Below are positions 1 through 11,329 of a stretch of 64,000 bases of DNA, piece by piece. The notes beneath the pieces were generated by a model. It saw only the letters and a program-made list of their open reading frames with translations, made no database searches and was not told where the DNA came from. The translations under genes and the position numbers were made by a program. Numbering within the stretch: position 1 is the stretch's first letter; each line of letters opens with the position of its first letter. Source of the stretch: Progne subis subis (taxonomy: Eukaryota > Chordata > Aves > Passeriformes > Hirundinidae); the NCBI GenBank assembly GCA_022316685.1, contig JAKJHU010000364.1, forward strand, positions 62,001 through 126,000, read 5' to 3'.

Positions 1-478
1 GCAGAATTGAGGACAGGGGAAGGGTTTAACCCAGCCTCCTGTTTCAACAGCCTGGACAGGGGGCTGGCAAGAAACCCAGGACTGCATTCAAGTGACAGAG
101 CTCCAGACCCAGCCTAGGAGAGATTTAGGAGACATTCCCTGGCCTGAGGGAGAAAATCTGGCTATGGATGGGTCTTCGAGGCCAGGAGAAGGGAAAAGAG
201 TTACAAGACAGGCTGTTATTTAGGAAAGGGAATTAGACAAAGCTCAGGTTACCGCCCACACGGTCAGCTCAACCGGCAGAGCTGTGTGTGCTTGTGAGAG
301 CCTGGCACTGAAATGCCCTGAGCAGGAAGGCTCAAATCTCTTCTGCTAACACCATGTCACCTAACAGGGTGCCAAAAGCAATTCTGACTTCTTCAGTAAT
401 CACTGCATCACTTAGTAAGGTATTTCTAAAATAAATAATTCCAAGAGAAGGGATTGTGGAACAATAGACTCAGATAGG

Positions 479-1105
479 GGAACTCATTTTACAGGAAAGA
501 TCCTTCAGGGGGTTATGGCAGCTTTAGGAATACAATGGGACCTCCACAACCCCTGGCAACCCCAGAGCTCAGGTCAGGTAGAAAGAATGAATGGGGAAAT
601 GAAGAAAAACCTTTGGAAACTGGTGAGAGAAACCAAGATGCCATGTGTATGGCTTTTGCCATTGGTTTTAGCAAGAATAAGAGCCAGATCCAGGGCAGAT
701 ATGCAATTATCTCCCCAGTAACTGGGCTTTGGAATTCCTTACCTTGCTAATTCTCCACCAAGTGGGGTAGTGGACATAAGGGATGTGTATTTAAAGCAGT
801 CTGTGGCCAGAATCCTGTCTCTGCTGAAATCTCTCCCACAGGAAGCTCGGCTGGCACAGACCCTGCATTGGGACTTTGCTCTTCACAACATCCCACCAGG
901 ACATCGGGTCCTGCCTAAGGGCTGGGAAGAAGCAGCACTGGTGGCCAAGTGGTGTGGCCCATTCCAAGGGTCCCTGAGCACAGAAACAGCCCCAGCACAG
1001 CTCAACACGGGGGGACCCCTCACCCTCGGCTCAAGGTCTCGGAAGCCCCGGAGATTTGGACGTCCCGGCTGCAGGAGGAGGATGGGAGGCCACGACTGAG
1101 CCTGC
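479..1105 (+). pseudogene. ERV-A integrase remnant (end of catalytic core and C-terminal domain)
   Basis: The translated segment 479-721 contains the motif QPQSSGQVERMN, which surrounds the catalytic glutamate of the retroviral DDE integrase core. From about 770 to 1000 another frame reads like the integrase C-terminal SH3-like domain (GHRVLPKGWEEAALVAKW, then GPFQ). Retroviral integrase joins viral DNA to host DNA. The core and C-terminal parts lie in different frames and the N-terminal zinc domain is not visible here. The right-arm homologue is split by a solo LTR at 21244-21906, while this copy preserves the empty insertion site at about 612. Confidence 0.75.
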
Positions 1106-2360
1106 ACTGAAGGCAAGGCAGCAGCAGCCAGGGCTCCACAGCAGGGGAAGCCCCTGTGCCTGCCCACACATCCTCTGCTGCAATAGTCTGCCTGGGCACC
1201 CTCCTTTGGCATCTCCAGCCACTGCGGGCCAATCCTTGCTGCCACTGCTGGAGCTTCAGTGCTTTCTGTGCCTGCACTCACCACAGCTGCTGGGGAACAC
1301 AAAGGGACAATTCCACTCTGGGGCTCAAGCACACTCACACACTGGGCTGGCTGCCATTCAAACTGCTGGAAAATATTCCAACTTTAAAATTATTTTATTT
1401 CTCTACTTAGGCGTGATTTGCCTTAGCCCTGGGAAAAGGAAATTTAAAGGTTTTATTTTAAGGGATCTTACACCACTCTACAGAGATGAGTTTCACATCT
1501 CAACAGACTGGGAAGAGCACAAAAGATACCCACAAACATAACGACCCTCAACAAAACATCAAAGCCCATCAGCAAACACCAAGGAACATCTGCCCCAGAC
1601 CCTGCCCCTGGAATAGTTGGAGACACCTGCTCTGGAAAAGGCTGAAAAGGAAATCCAGGAGTGCAGACCTAATTAACATCACAGGCAAAGAAATCCAACC
1701 CCAACTGGAAACCAAATAGTAAGTACTTCACAACTTGGAAGCAATGAACATGAAACCAATGGATTTTTATGAGTTCAGGCTGTATAAAGTTTAGGAAAAA
1801 TCTAGTAAAACTCACCTGTTGTGGAATGATTTTCTCTGCACACCCGGGCTATGTGTGAATGAAATGTTTCTGTTGCACATCCTGGCCAAAATCAAGTAAT
1901 GCCTTGACTCTCTAAAAAAATACAGGTTTGGGGACTTTTTGTTTTTCCTGCAGTTTCAAGGATAAGATTACAACATTAGAAATTTTTTTTTCATAAAAAT
2001 TTGGCTTTTATATTGTCAGTAAGGGCTGGGCCAGGGATGTGGGAATCAATTTTTTCACCTAGGAAAAGAAGTAGAAGAAACCTGATTGCTTTGGAGTGTT
2101 TCTGTGTATGTCTGTGTGTGCATTGGAGTCCAGGGCATTCCTTTGTTCGCCCTGGAAGGTCAGGGACCTGGACAGGGGGATCTCAGACCCTGGCACAGAG
2201 CCCAGGAAGACACTGGCTTTGATCTCAGTCCATGGGAAAGGCCTCCAACACTGAGAGGTGAATTACAGGCCACAAGAGTGTGAAAGATAGGAGTTTAGCT
2301 TATCACAGGGTGAAAAATCACAGTTTTAGGTTCTCTAGTATAGAAGTAGATGGGAGCAAG

Positions 2361-3925
2361 ATGGAGGATTTGGGGCATTGTCTCCTGCTTCTTCTCTCTT
2401 CTTCACTCACACCACTTCCTGTGGTGACAGTGACACAAAGTAATTTAAGGAGATTGGGTCAGAGTAGGGATGACCCGTTTAGTGTAGGCAGTAGGTGTTG
2501 GCAAGGAACTGTAAATAAAGAACACGTAATAATTCATGTAAGAGACAACGACCTCCCAGCTCAGGGGGAGTCATCAGATGCCAGAGCAGCTGCACAGATC
2601 TTGGCTGGGCACAGAAGGAATTGTAAGACAAGAAATAATAAACAAAGCGTGCAACCTTGAGAAATTAGAACCTGAAGGCTCCATCGCTTTCTTGCCTCTG
2701 GCTCAGGGCTTTGCAAGAAGGCAAAGGACTTTACAACCACCTGAATCTTGGGAGAAACACTCGAGAATTGTGGCTCTTAGTGATGGCAGAATTTTGATAT
2801 GAGTTCTTCGATGTTCACATTTAGGTTGTATTTTGCAAAACTAGAAGAGCTATAAAGATGACCCTTTAAGAAATAAACACTTAATAAATATTGTTAAAGA
2901 ACAACAAAAAGAAAAAAAAAAAAGCAGTTTGTGGGGGGACCACCTGTGAGTCATTCAAGGCTTGCTCTGGAAGAGAAGCATAGCTCCAGGCAGCCAGGAA
3001 GAGCTTTAGAAATGCAAATTAACACTGCTGGGGAAAAGTGCACTGGACAATGCACCAGGGTCTTCTTGCCTGGGGCAGGAATTGGGCTGATTCCCTCTGC
3101 CCTCACCCCAAGCTCTGCCTGCTTGCACAGATGGAATTTGCACAGCCAAAGGCAGAGCCCACACTCAGGATATCTGACTCTGCAACAGAAACTGGTGCAG
3201 CTGCAAAGGAAAACAGCAAATGGAGAATGCTGTGAAAACTTCACTAAAAGAACTGGGGGGGAATCATCCCTCTCCCCACTCCAACATGTGCTGTCACTGT
3301 CTAGGTCACATAGGGAGCATTAGAGCACTGGGGTGTTCTTGCTACCACAAGTACAGAGAAATCAGTTGGGAATACAAGTATGTGATGATTTAATTAGAGA
3401 AAAGAGATCAATTGATGCAGCCCAGGCTGGATGGAGCATCCAAAAATGGGGAAAATATGAACAGCCACCAGAACAAATCCTACAACACCATGGAGCAGCC
3501 CCAGGGAACCCGAATGAATTCATATCAGGGGCCAGAGAACCCATTTATCATTTCAATGCCATAATTAGATGACAAGATGTCCTCGAAATAATAACCAACC
3601 AGATAGATCCAGCTCCTGAGTCTGGCCGATCAATCCACTCAAATGAACAACGAGACATTTCACCATGGGATGGGATCAGATTATCTATTAGCAGAAGCAG
3701 GAGTACAGTGTGGAAAATTAAATGACTCGAGATCCTGGTGGCAAATTGATGACAAGCGAAAAGTGAAGAAACAGGTAACAAAGGAAAAAAAATAGCTCAT
3801 GTATTGGTCCAAATGTGGAAAGGATGGGAAGGGGACACGGGTTTGTGGTTCCCTGGCACACCATGGGTTAAACGAATGCTCTTTCTCCTCCTCTGTGCTA
3901 CAGCAACTCTCATCTTTTGACCATG
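2361..3925 (+). pseudogene. ERV-A env remnant
   Basis: A methionine at 2361 starts a signal-peptide-like stretch (MEDLGHCLLLLLSSS). The middle is too degraded to assign. From about 3330 the translation resembles the end of a surface subunit and a transmembrane subunit: a basic stretch REKR, the motif WGKYEQPPEQI shared with ERV-3 env, a CGKLNDS motif near 3700, WKGWEGD near 3820 and a membrane segment VKRMLFLLLCATATLIF ending near 3920. Stops and frameshifts separate these pieces, and the usual CC pair after CGKLNDS is lost. Assignment of the 2361 start to env is tentative; the transmembrane part is firmer. Confidence 0.6.
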
Positions 3926-3995
3926 CACAGACACCTTGCTGAGTGCAGCTCATTCAGCAAGGGACCAAGGGGATGCAAGTGGCAGCCAGGCCTCC

Positions 3996-4541
3996 AGAGC
4001 CACAAACGGCTCCAAAAGGACAGGGAAGGAGGTCACTGAGAATAATCCCAAATCCAAACACGAACCAGGAAGGAAAACAGAGTCAAACAGTGAATCTGCT
4101 TGGAGATAGGGTCATGGGACTTTGAGATAAGGAAGTAAAGGGAGAAACCATCAGTTTCAGAAAATGTTACTCATTGACACGGACTGCTGCTCAGCCAAGA
4201 TCCTGCTAAATTCCTGAATATCGAGAAGAACAACAAAGACTGAACAGAGCCATGAATATCGGATGTAATACAAAAGGGGGGAGTGCATATTAACGAGGAC
4301 ACGCAGTAGGCGGATCGGGAAGTCTCAACTTTCCAAGTACCTTCGCCACTGGGCAAAGAGAGAGGGGGATGCAGAATGCAAAATCTGGATAAAAAGGAGG
4401 CTGCGTACTACAACAACTGGAGAGATCCCATGGCAAATGCCGCATGGCCTCTCCCTTTGTTCAGGAATAAAGTCACTTTTACAGGACTCCTCTGTCTCCT
4501 TTGGGGACAGAAACCTCTGGCGATGGGAATTTTCCCGCACA
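3996..4541 (+). mobile_element. 3' LTR of ERV-A, left copy
   Basis: This 546-base LTR is homologous to 17302-17847 and, more distantly, to the 5' LTR at 25165-25680. A polyadenylation signal AATAAA lies near 4466, followed by ACTCCTCTGTCTCCTTTGGG in the R/U5 part. The end is CACA. The expected leading TG is AG here, whereas the right arm retains TGAGCC. Directly after the LTR the sequence becomes a CpG island. Confidence 0.82.
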
Positions 4542-4544
4542 CTC

Positions 4545-5230
4545 CCGGGGACAGGGCAGCCACCTCCGTGCTACCCACAGGAAGCGGGACGAGGCAGCGC
4601 TGCTCCGGCACCGGCTCCTGCCGAGGCCCCAGCGGCAAGGAGACCGCGGGCAGCCGCTCCCGCAGCGCCCTCAGGCCACGGGCAACACGGGGCGGACACG
4701 GCACAAGGAACCCGCCACAGCCCCCGGACGCCGCCTCGGCCCGCAGCCAGCCCCGAGCCCCGGCAGAACCCAGCGCGGCTCCCACCTGCGCTGGAGCCGC
4801 CTCCGAGCTCCGCCGCCGCCTCACTGCGTTCCGGCCGCTGCCGCCGCTCCCGGGCCCGCACAGACGCTCCGCCAATGGCGGCTCTGCTGCGCCAGGGGCG
4901 CCCGGGGAGGGGGCGGCCCCGGGGCCGGGCTTGGCCCCGCTCTGCCCAATCAGCGCGCCAGAACCACGAGTGACGGCACCATCGCCCAATCGCAGCCAGC
5001 GGCGGGCTGTGCACACGGCCCAGCCTCGGCCCGCGCTCTCCGGGCCCCCCGGGCTGTGTGAGGGGAAAGGCGGAGATGAGCAACAGCCCTGGCACGGGCC
5101 CGGGCCCGAGGCGGCGTTCATCTGAAAACACAAACAAAGTTCTCCGCAGCTCCCGGCCCGCCTTTCCCAGCCCTGCGTGTTCGCTGCCACCGGCTCCGAG
5201 GAAAGCCGTCAGTTCTTCTATCCCGAATTA
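4545..5230 (-). promoter_or_regulatory. CpG-island promoter with possible first exon (left arm)
   Basis: This is a very GC- and CpG-rich block with CCAAT boxes near 4876, 4950 and 4986. On the minus strand an exon-like stretch ends at CAG followed by a GTGGG splice donor at 4785. It is the mirror copy of the block at 16640-17060, so the duplication produced two copies of the same promoter pointing towards the two ERV-A 3' LTRs. The gene served is unknown. Long open frames across the block are a by-product of base composition. Confidence 0.55.
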
Positions 5231-5303
5231 GGAGCAGCAGTGCAATGGCTTTGATTGCCCCCAGAAAGGTAAAACCCCCAACGCTCTTCGGCTGAGTGGA
5301 GGA

Positions 5304-6284
5304 GGGGGGAGATTTCTGGTAGAAAACTCCCAAATCCGTTTTTCCCCAAGTTGGGAAGAACAAACCAAACCCTGGTGAGGTGCCCCCCCAGCAGCGCCTC
5401 TCTGCCGTCCCAGCTGAAGCCCTCGCTGGCTGCTCCAGGCTGGATGGGCAGACTGGGAGCGCTGCGAAGGGGCCTCGGCTCGGGGCGCAGCCCCCGGGGC
5501 AGCCCCAGGGCTCCCAGGGCAGCTCCAAGGCTCCGGCAGCCGGGATGGAACGTGGGAAGGGAGCAGCCCTGTCCCCTGTTCCCCCTGGCTGTGACCCCGG
5601 CGGTGACAGCGGCGGGCGCGGGGGCCGGACCGGCGGGGGTTGAGGGGCCGCACCCGGACCCGCCCGTTCCTCGAGTGTCACCCGGGCGTGTCCTCCCCCG
5701 TCCCTCGGAGTGTCCCCAGGGGCCTGGAGCCTCGAGCGGTGCGACAATCCCGGCGAGGGGTGGGAGAGGGGACAGGAGTTCCCAAAGGGACAGGAGGGCA
5801 TGACAGGAACGATGAAGGTGACAAAGGAGTGGAGGGGACCGAGGATGGCAGAGGGTACAGTGGGGGGTGGCAGGGGGGCGGCAGAGGGGACAGCTGCGCC
5901 CTCCAGGGAGGGGACAGAAGGGATCCCGGGAGGGCACAGGGGCCACCCCAGGAGGCCACAAGTGCCACGAGGTCCCCGCCACCTCCCCTGTTCCCTCCCC
6001 AGCTGCTGGAGGCGCTGCTGGCCGTGGTGGCCACCCTGGGCGAGCTGGCGGCTCCCGTGACCGCGCCACGCCAGGACCATGTGGCCGCTCGTGTCCCCAA
6101 GGTCCCCGCACGCAGCCCGGAGCAGATTCACCGCGACCTGCGCGTGGAGAAGCCGAAAGTGGGCGGGGCCTGGCGGTGAGGAAATGGGGCGGGGAAAGGG
6201 GCGGGGCCAGCAATGGGAGCGGCTGGAGGGGAGACAAAGGGGCCCTTTGGGGATATCGGGGGGTTCGGGGACCCCGGGGGTCTG
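5304..6284 (+). other. Spacer sequence with an exon-like segment (6003-6179), gene not recognised
   Basis: This GC-rich stretch lies between the left arm and ERV-1 and has no counterpart beside the right arm. A polypyrimidine tract and AG at 6001-6002 precede a 58-codon open stretch to TGA at 6177-6179, starting LLEALLAVVATLGELA, which is leucine and alanine rich and probably helical. This could be the last coding exon of a host gene whose other exons are missing. I do not recognise the family. Open frames on the minus strand over the same region are probably spurious. Confidence 0.3.
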
Positions 6285-6473
6285 AAATGATCCCAAGTCC
6301 TGCTGGATCCCAAGGAATGACCCAAATGCTTTCAAATCCCAGATCCTGGATCCTAAAAAATCCCAAACTCCAGATCTCAAATGCTGCTGGATACCCAAAC
6401 CCCAATGCTAAAATGATCCCAAATCCCAAATTCGGCATCCCAAAAGCCCTCAGATCCCAAATGCTGCTGGATG
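6285..6473. repeat. Degenerate tandem repeat built on ATCCCAAATGCTGCTGGAT
   Basis: The phrases 'gatcccaaat', 'aatgctgctggat' and 'atcctggatcc' recur irregularly through this 190-base stretch. It ends exactly where the ERV-1 5' LTR begins. Confidence 0.6.
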
Positions 6474-7151
6474 TGAGATATTAAATTCGAAGAATTAGGG
6501 AATTTTAGGAAAGTTAAGATAATAGTTGCTGAAATAGCTAAAGTAGGTGGATAAGCTCTGCTTGCAGTTAACGGAACCCAGATCTTAGATAAGCTGTCCC
6601 GGATTTAGTAACTCATTTCTTGTCAGTTTTATGTTTATGTAGCTGTGAGTGTAACAAAAACCAAAATGCAGTAAATAAGATATAGGATAACTGCAGACTT
6701 CCTGCTTAAAGAACCCATTGAACATAGGAAACTGTAAGTTCTACCAAGGATTCATTTGTCACAAATTCATTGAAAAGGTAGAAAGGTCAGGATGAAGAAG
6801 ACTCATCTTACTTCCTAATTTTTAGTGACCCCTCTCCAGAATAGAACCCCGACTCTTTTTAGGAAACAAACTATGCATGCTTAATAGCTTTTTTGTCAAT
6901 TAGCATACGAAACGAGGATTGGGAGGTGACAGGGGTATGAATATGTATTTGTATTTTAGGTATTCAACACTTTTGTAAATAAAAGGCTTTGTAATTACCT
7001 GTGAATTTTGCAGTGCATGTTAGAGAGATATCCCACGTGTTGTCCAGCTGTAATAAACACAGACTTTCTAACTTGAAAGTGTTAGAGAGTTTTTGTCCGT
7101 CACAATTTGGTACCGATACTAGATCAATACCCATATTTCTTTAATAAGTCA
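6474..7151 (+). mobile_element. 5' LTR of ERV-1
   Basis: This LTR aligns end to end with 15869-16545. It starts TGAGATATTAAATTC and ends AAGTCA. AATAAA signals lie near 6980 and 7053. A candidate primer-binding site starts at 7155 with TGGTGAGCCAGCC, four bases after the LTR; its tRNA was not identified. The two LTRs differ at many sites, which points to an old insertion. Confidence 0.85.
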
Positions 7152-8620
7152 TTTTGGTGAGCCAGCCAGGAGACTGCTCTCTCTGGCCGTGGGGCCAGCG
7201 GGGTCCAGGACCCCTCTGGGCACCCACCCAGAATTTTCTGGGAAGAGGGCTCCTGCGGTCCCACTGACTACAAAGGGAAAGACCAGAACCTGCTGGAACT
7301 ACGGACAGAAGGTGTGTTTATACTTGAAAAGAGGTACCTTGGTATAGGCGGTTGGTAAGACACTGAGAGACGTCTCGTGCACAACACACGCCTCTTGGGT
7401 TTGTCTGTAACAGCTGTGACAGCTCTGCGGAGCCTGGTGTCAGTGGTTTGGTATCCGTGTCCCGTCGTGGGGACAGCGGTGACTGGGTTTTGTTGTGTCA
7501 GCTCGCAGTTTAAAGGTGCCTTGGTAGTCCGTGTCCCGTCAGGGGGCAGCGGCGGCAGTGAAAGAACCGGTGTTGTTGTGTATTAGGAGCAGTGGTGGCT
7601 CCGTTTTCAGTTTGTGGTTTAAAGGTACCTTGACAATCCATAATCCGAGTGGCGAGCCCGTGCTGGGACGCGAAGGGTCTCGTTGTGGGTGGCGGAAAAT
7701 CCCGATTGCGGCCCCGCGCACACCGGGTGTGTGTGGTGTGAACGGAATCTGTGTTTTGTGGTCTCGTGGTTTTGTGTGTTTGTGTCTTCAGGTGTGGAAG
7801 AATTATTGGTGCACCGTATGTATCGTGGTCTGTGAGAGTTTGTGTTGTAAGCATTTTGATTTGTGTGATTTTGGAGTGTGTTAGTAACCTGTGTAAGCGT
7901 TTTTAGGAGTTTTGCAAGCTTGAAGTTGTAAAAGCCTTTTGAATTCCCCGCCTGATCAGCGGAGGGATCCCTCTGTTTGTAGAGAGGAAGGATTTAAAGT
8001 GGTAGTTTTGTATCCAGATTGTGTGCTCCAGGGGAATTAGACTCTGTGTGAGCTTGGACAGGGTGTGCTTTTGGCAACAGCATTTTGCTGACTTTTTGTT
8101 AGGTGAAAAAAGAATTTGTGTAAGTTAAAATTGCTTAATTTTTGAGCTAAAAGGAGAGAGAGGCGTAAGGCGGTTTCAAACCTCAGCCAGCCCCAGCAAT
8201 TGGGAGGGGATGATTTGTTTCCCCGGTAACCGCAGGGGAATCCAGGCTCTGCAGCCTCGGGCCGCGTCTCTAAACTCCCTGTAAAACCCTAAGAAGGTTT
8301 TTTAGCGAGTGAGGGTTTTAGTTAAAAAAATACGGTTTTGCTTGTTTGTGAGGCTTGCAGTTGCTAGAGGGTGTGGTAATATTTTAAAGTCCTGGGGTGC
8401 AGTCCCTAAGCACAGAGGAGTGGAGAGGCAGCGTGGGATCAGGGTTACCCCCCACCTCCTTCTCACGGAGGGATTTGTGTGTGGTGTCCCGGCCGAGATC
8501 CGTAGGATTTTTCGGCGAGACCTTGTTGAAACTTCTGGTGAAGTGTGTTTGGGGTCGTGAGGGACCCCTGGCTATTTTCTTTGCGAGCCTAAAACGATTG
8601 GTGTTTGAAGTTGGGTCTCT
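7152..8620 (+). other. ERV-1 leader region
   Basis: This is non-coding sequence between the 5' LTR and the nested solo LTR. Only short GT-rich open frames are present and none was recognised. A gag start or packaging signal may lie here but cannot be identified by eye. Confidence 0.4.
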
Positions 8621-8625
8621 CTAAG

Positions 8626-10067
8626 TGTCTTGGTTTGAAAAAAAGACAGGTGTCTGCTAAGGAGAGGCAGGCCTCGCCAGGAAATGAGGAATTCAAATCC
8701 TTCCCTCCGTGTTATTATAATTTGGAAGATTAAAAAAACACTTTTCAGTCAGAGCTATGGGGAAAAGGAATAACAGTCCTTTACTAGTAAATATAACAGG
8801 ACAGACAAACAACAACAGCAATTATAATAACTGAGAGAAATAACAGACCTCGTGGTGCCAATTTCACAAGTTACTAAGTGTCCAGGTTATTAGCTATCAG
8901 TAATTAATTGTTTGTATTCTCCGTTTATGTATCGATGTTATCTGTTATTTGTAAGTTGTCCGGTTCTCTGTTCCCCAAAACCCCGGTTGCTTCCCAGTTT
9001 CAGAAAGTCCCTACCCCCCCACTTACCTTATAATAAGTTAGGCCCCGCTGCTCAGTCCATGCCTTGCCACCGAGTACAGCACCGACACCGCCCACCTTGC
9101 CATCAGCCCCTCCCCGCCTGCTCGTCAACCTAGAAACCTCGCCCACTCCTCGCCTGCTCCGGGTCTAGCACCACCCTGTATGGAAATTAAGCAAGCCGGA
9201 AGTGCACCAGACACCAAAGACCCCTAAAGACAACGAGCCGATTCAAGATTAAGGAAAACGAAATACAGTGCTGGGTGGGGAAAGAGCACAAGTACCCGCT
9301 GAGGTCCTCCAGCTGTTCTCGAGAATGTCACCATAACCTCAGAGACCCTCGCTAGGAAACACCCCCCTGGACCTGTGGGCCCTGAGTGAGACCTATTGGA
9401 CTCCCGCGAGGCGAGGCTCCCGACTCTGCGGCTGCGCGGCAGCAAAGTCGTTTAGACCTCCTCCTCGACAGTGTCCGGTCTGAGCAGCGGCGGCGTAGGC
9501 ATCCCATCCCCGAGCCGTCCCTCGTTTAAAGAGCTGAAATAATAAAGGCATTAAAGGAGCCAACACCGTCTCCTGCCCAGATTATTTCTAACAATAACAG
9601 TAAAACAGAACCAAGAACCCCGAGGGCAAACGGTGGAAAGCTCCGGCGCTGATGGCTGCAAGCTGGAAGCGATGGATTGTCCTCAGCAGGCAGGGGGGTG
9701 CCCTGGCAGATGAAGTGGGCAGTGCCGGAGAACCCGCAGCGGCTGGACCCCGGGCTGACCCAAAATCCAGCAGGACAGTGAAGAAACTCCGAATTCCTGG
9801 GCACTCCAACAGATGGTAGAATTCCCAGGACCAAACTTCTCCGTTAACCGTGGACTCCAGGCAGTCAGCAGTCACCCGATCTGTGCTCCCCAGAAGACTG
9901 AGAGCCGTGAGCCCACACCTCAGCTCTCCCGGGAGCCTCCTCCCTCCCCCTAAACCAAGTGATCACCTTCCTTTGTCAGGTTAAGCACCCCTTAACTACC
10001 ACTACTTAAGTCTCCTAGCAACTCATGGTGGGGGGAAAAATTCTACAGGAAAACTTAACCCTCAACA
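8626..10067 (+). mobile_element. Solo LTR family B (copy 1), interrupted by another solo LTR
   Basis: It starts TGTCTTGGTTTG and ends CCCTCAACA. It is flanked by the perfect 5-base target duplication CTAAG at 8621-8625 and 10068-10072. Without the nested insertion and its extra target copy it is 675 bases, matching the intact copy at 42435-43108 (674 bases). It inserted into the leader/gag region of ERV-1, so it is younger than ERV-1. Confidence 0.93.
8832..9592. mobile_element. Solo LTR family C nested inside LTR family B
   Basis: This is a 761-base element beginning TGAGAGAAAT and ending ATTTCTAACA; the ends are imperfect inverted repeats of each other with terminal TG...CA. It is flanked by the perfect 6-base duplication AATAAC (8826-8831 and 9593-9598). 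The uninterrupted family B copy at 42.6 kb shows the empty site with a single AATAAC. Its orientation was not decided; an AATAAA lies near 9540 on the plus strand. Confidence 0.92.
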
Positions 10068-10162
10068 CTAAGAAAAGGCTTTGATTGTGTGCAGAAAGCA
10101 GAGAGCCCAGAACTTATGCCCAGAGCTGGCAGAAATAGCCGAGAAATTTTTGGTGCTGAGAT

Positions 10163-11320
10163 ATGATTAAGCAGCATTCACCTGATTGGGCAGATCTGCA
10201 ACTGCTACTTGGTGCCTTAACAGAAACTGAGGAACAATTAGTTTTGAAAGTTGCTGGGGATCTGGCTGAGGATGATTGCAGGACAACACAGGAGGATGGT
10301 AAAGATGTATTTCCCTTTCAAGACTCAGGCTGGGATCCTAATGATGATGAGGGGTTAGGACAGTTAAAGAGATACCAAGAACTTATATTGAAAGGGCTAG
10401 AAAGAGCAGTCCTCAAAACCATAAACTGGTCAGTGTTATATGCTATCAAACAGGGCCCCTCTCAAACACCTTCTGAATTTCTAGATCACCTGCGAGACGC
10501 AATGCGCCGACACACACCACTCTGGATCCTGGATCTGATGAAGGAATGCAGCAATCAATAAATTTATTTTTAGGACAATCTACAGGAGACATCAGGTGGA
10601 AACTCCAAAAGATCCGGGGTCCAAACAGCTAGAATTTAAAAACTTTACTAAATAAAGCATAAAAAGGTTTTAGTAACCAGAAAGAAGGATATAAACAAGG
10701 GATGAAGAAATTAGTAGCAGTAGTAAAAAAGGAGAAAAGAGAAAACATGAGCAAGGTCCACCAAAACAAGGACCACCTCGACTAGGAAAAGATTAATGTG
10801 CATTTTGCAAGAAATTTGGTCCCTGGATAAACCAGTGCCCAGAATTAAGAAAGGGTGATGAACATAGAAAAGGTGATCAGAAAAAGGAAAAAGTAGTTGC
10901 TCATGTAAAGGAGGACTGAGGGGGACCGGAGGGCCCTACCCCAGGGGACCCTCTGGTTATAGTCAAACTGGGGAACAAAGAAAAAGAAGTGAAATTTTTG
11001 ATAGACACAGGGGCAACATTTTCCATGTTGAATAAGGCCCTAATACCTGTAACCAATGACTATGTTGTGGTAAAAGGGGCAACTGACCAATCTGAAAGAG
11101 CTTATTTTTGCAAACCATTGAAGTATAAATTAAGAAAACAGTAGGGCGTCCATCGATTTTTATACATGCCTAATGCTCCAGCTGCACTTTTGGGCAGAGA
11201 TTTGCTAGAGCAGCTGGAAGCAAGAATAATATTCAAAAATGGGGAAATGAGTTTGGAGGTAAAGGATCAACAATATGTAGAACTGTTAAGCTTAATGCTA
11301 ATAACCAAAGAAATTGAAGT
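10163..11320 (+). pseudogene. ERV-1 gag (C-terminal) and protease remnants
   Basis: The frame at 10163-10558 reads as a capsid C-terminal part (LKRYQELILKGLERA and TPSEFLDHLRDAMRR). Near 10800 a zinc-knuckle-like CAFCKKFGPWINQC has proline where the CCHC histidine should be. A protease active-site motif LIDTGATFS lies at about 10997-11023, and LLGRDLLEQL near 11190 is the usual C-terminal protease motif. In intact viruses gag forms the particle and protease cleaves the polyproteins. Several frameshifts and stops separate these pieces. Confidence 0.75.
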
Positions 11321-11329
11321 GGCAAGTGA

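Larger units (their letters stand above)
1..4541 (+). mobile_element. ERV-A provirus, left copy (3' portion, degenerate)
   Basis: This is the plus-strand 3' part of a gammaretrovirus-like ERV: integrase remnant, env remnant and 3' LTR. The 5' part lies outside the window. Gene content is assigned from motifs and from the minus-strand homologue at 17302-25680, which has both LTRs. All frames are interrupted. Positions 1-478 match the pol region of the right copy but show no clear domain. Positions 1110-2360 hold no recognisable gene; they may be degraded env or unrelated sequence. Confidence 0.8.
1..5301. repeat. Left arm of a large inverted duplication
   Basis: This segment is the reverse complement of 16546-22527. 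Position 1 pairs with 22527 and position 5301 with 16546. After removal of a 669-base solo LTR insertion (LTR plus one target copy) from the right arm, the arms are 5301 and 5313 bases. Long stretches are near identical: a 126-codon open frame at 2280-2660 and its mate at 19186-19566 differ by one residue. Other parts carry small indels and substitutions. The arm continues past the window edge, so its outer end is unknown. It contains the 3' part of an ERV-A provirus and a CpG island. Confidence 0.93.

Noticed and set aside
2280..2660. 126-codon frame conserved in both arms as a possible new gene
   Set aside because: Conservation is explained by the recent duplication. The frame starts upstream of the likely env signal peptide and ends in degraded ERV-A sequence. 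It was kept only as part of the env remnant.
4408..5190. 260-codon open frame on the minus strand over the CpG island, with overlapping long frames on both strands
   Set aside because: Several frames are open at once in a CpG-rich block, the translations are low-complexity Ala/Pro/Gly/Arg, and none resembles a protein. This is expected from base composition. The mirror frames at 16538-17519 are rejected for the same reason.
5118..6398. 426-codon and 406-codon open frames on the minus strand in the spacer
   Set aside because: Two different frames are open over the same GC-rich DNA, the translation is repetitive (degenerate tandem repeat at its start) and crosses the duplication boundary. Not supported as a gene.
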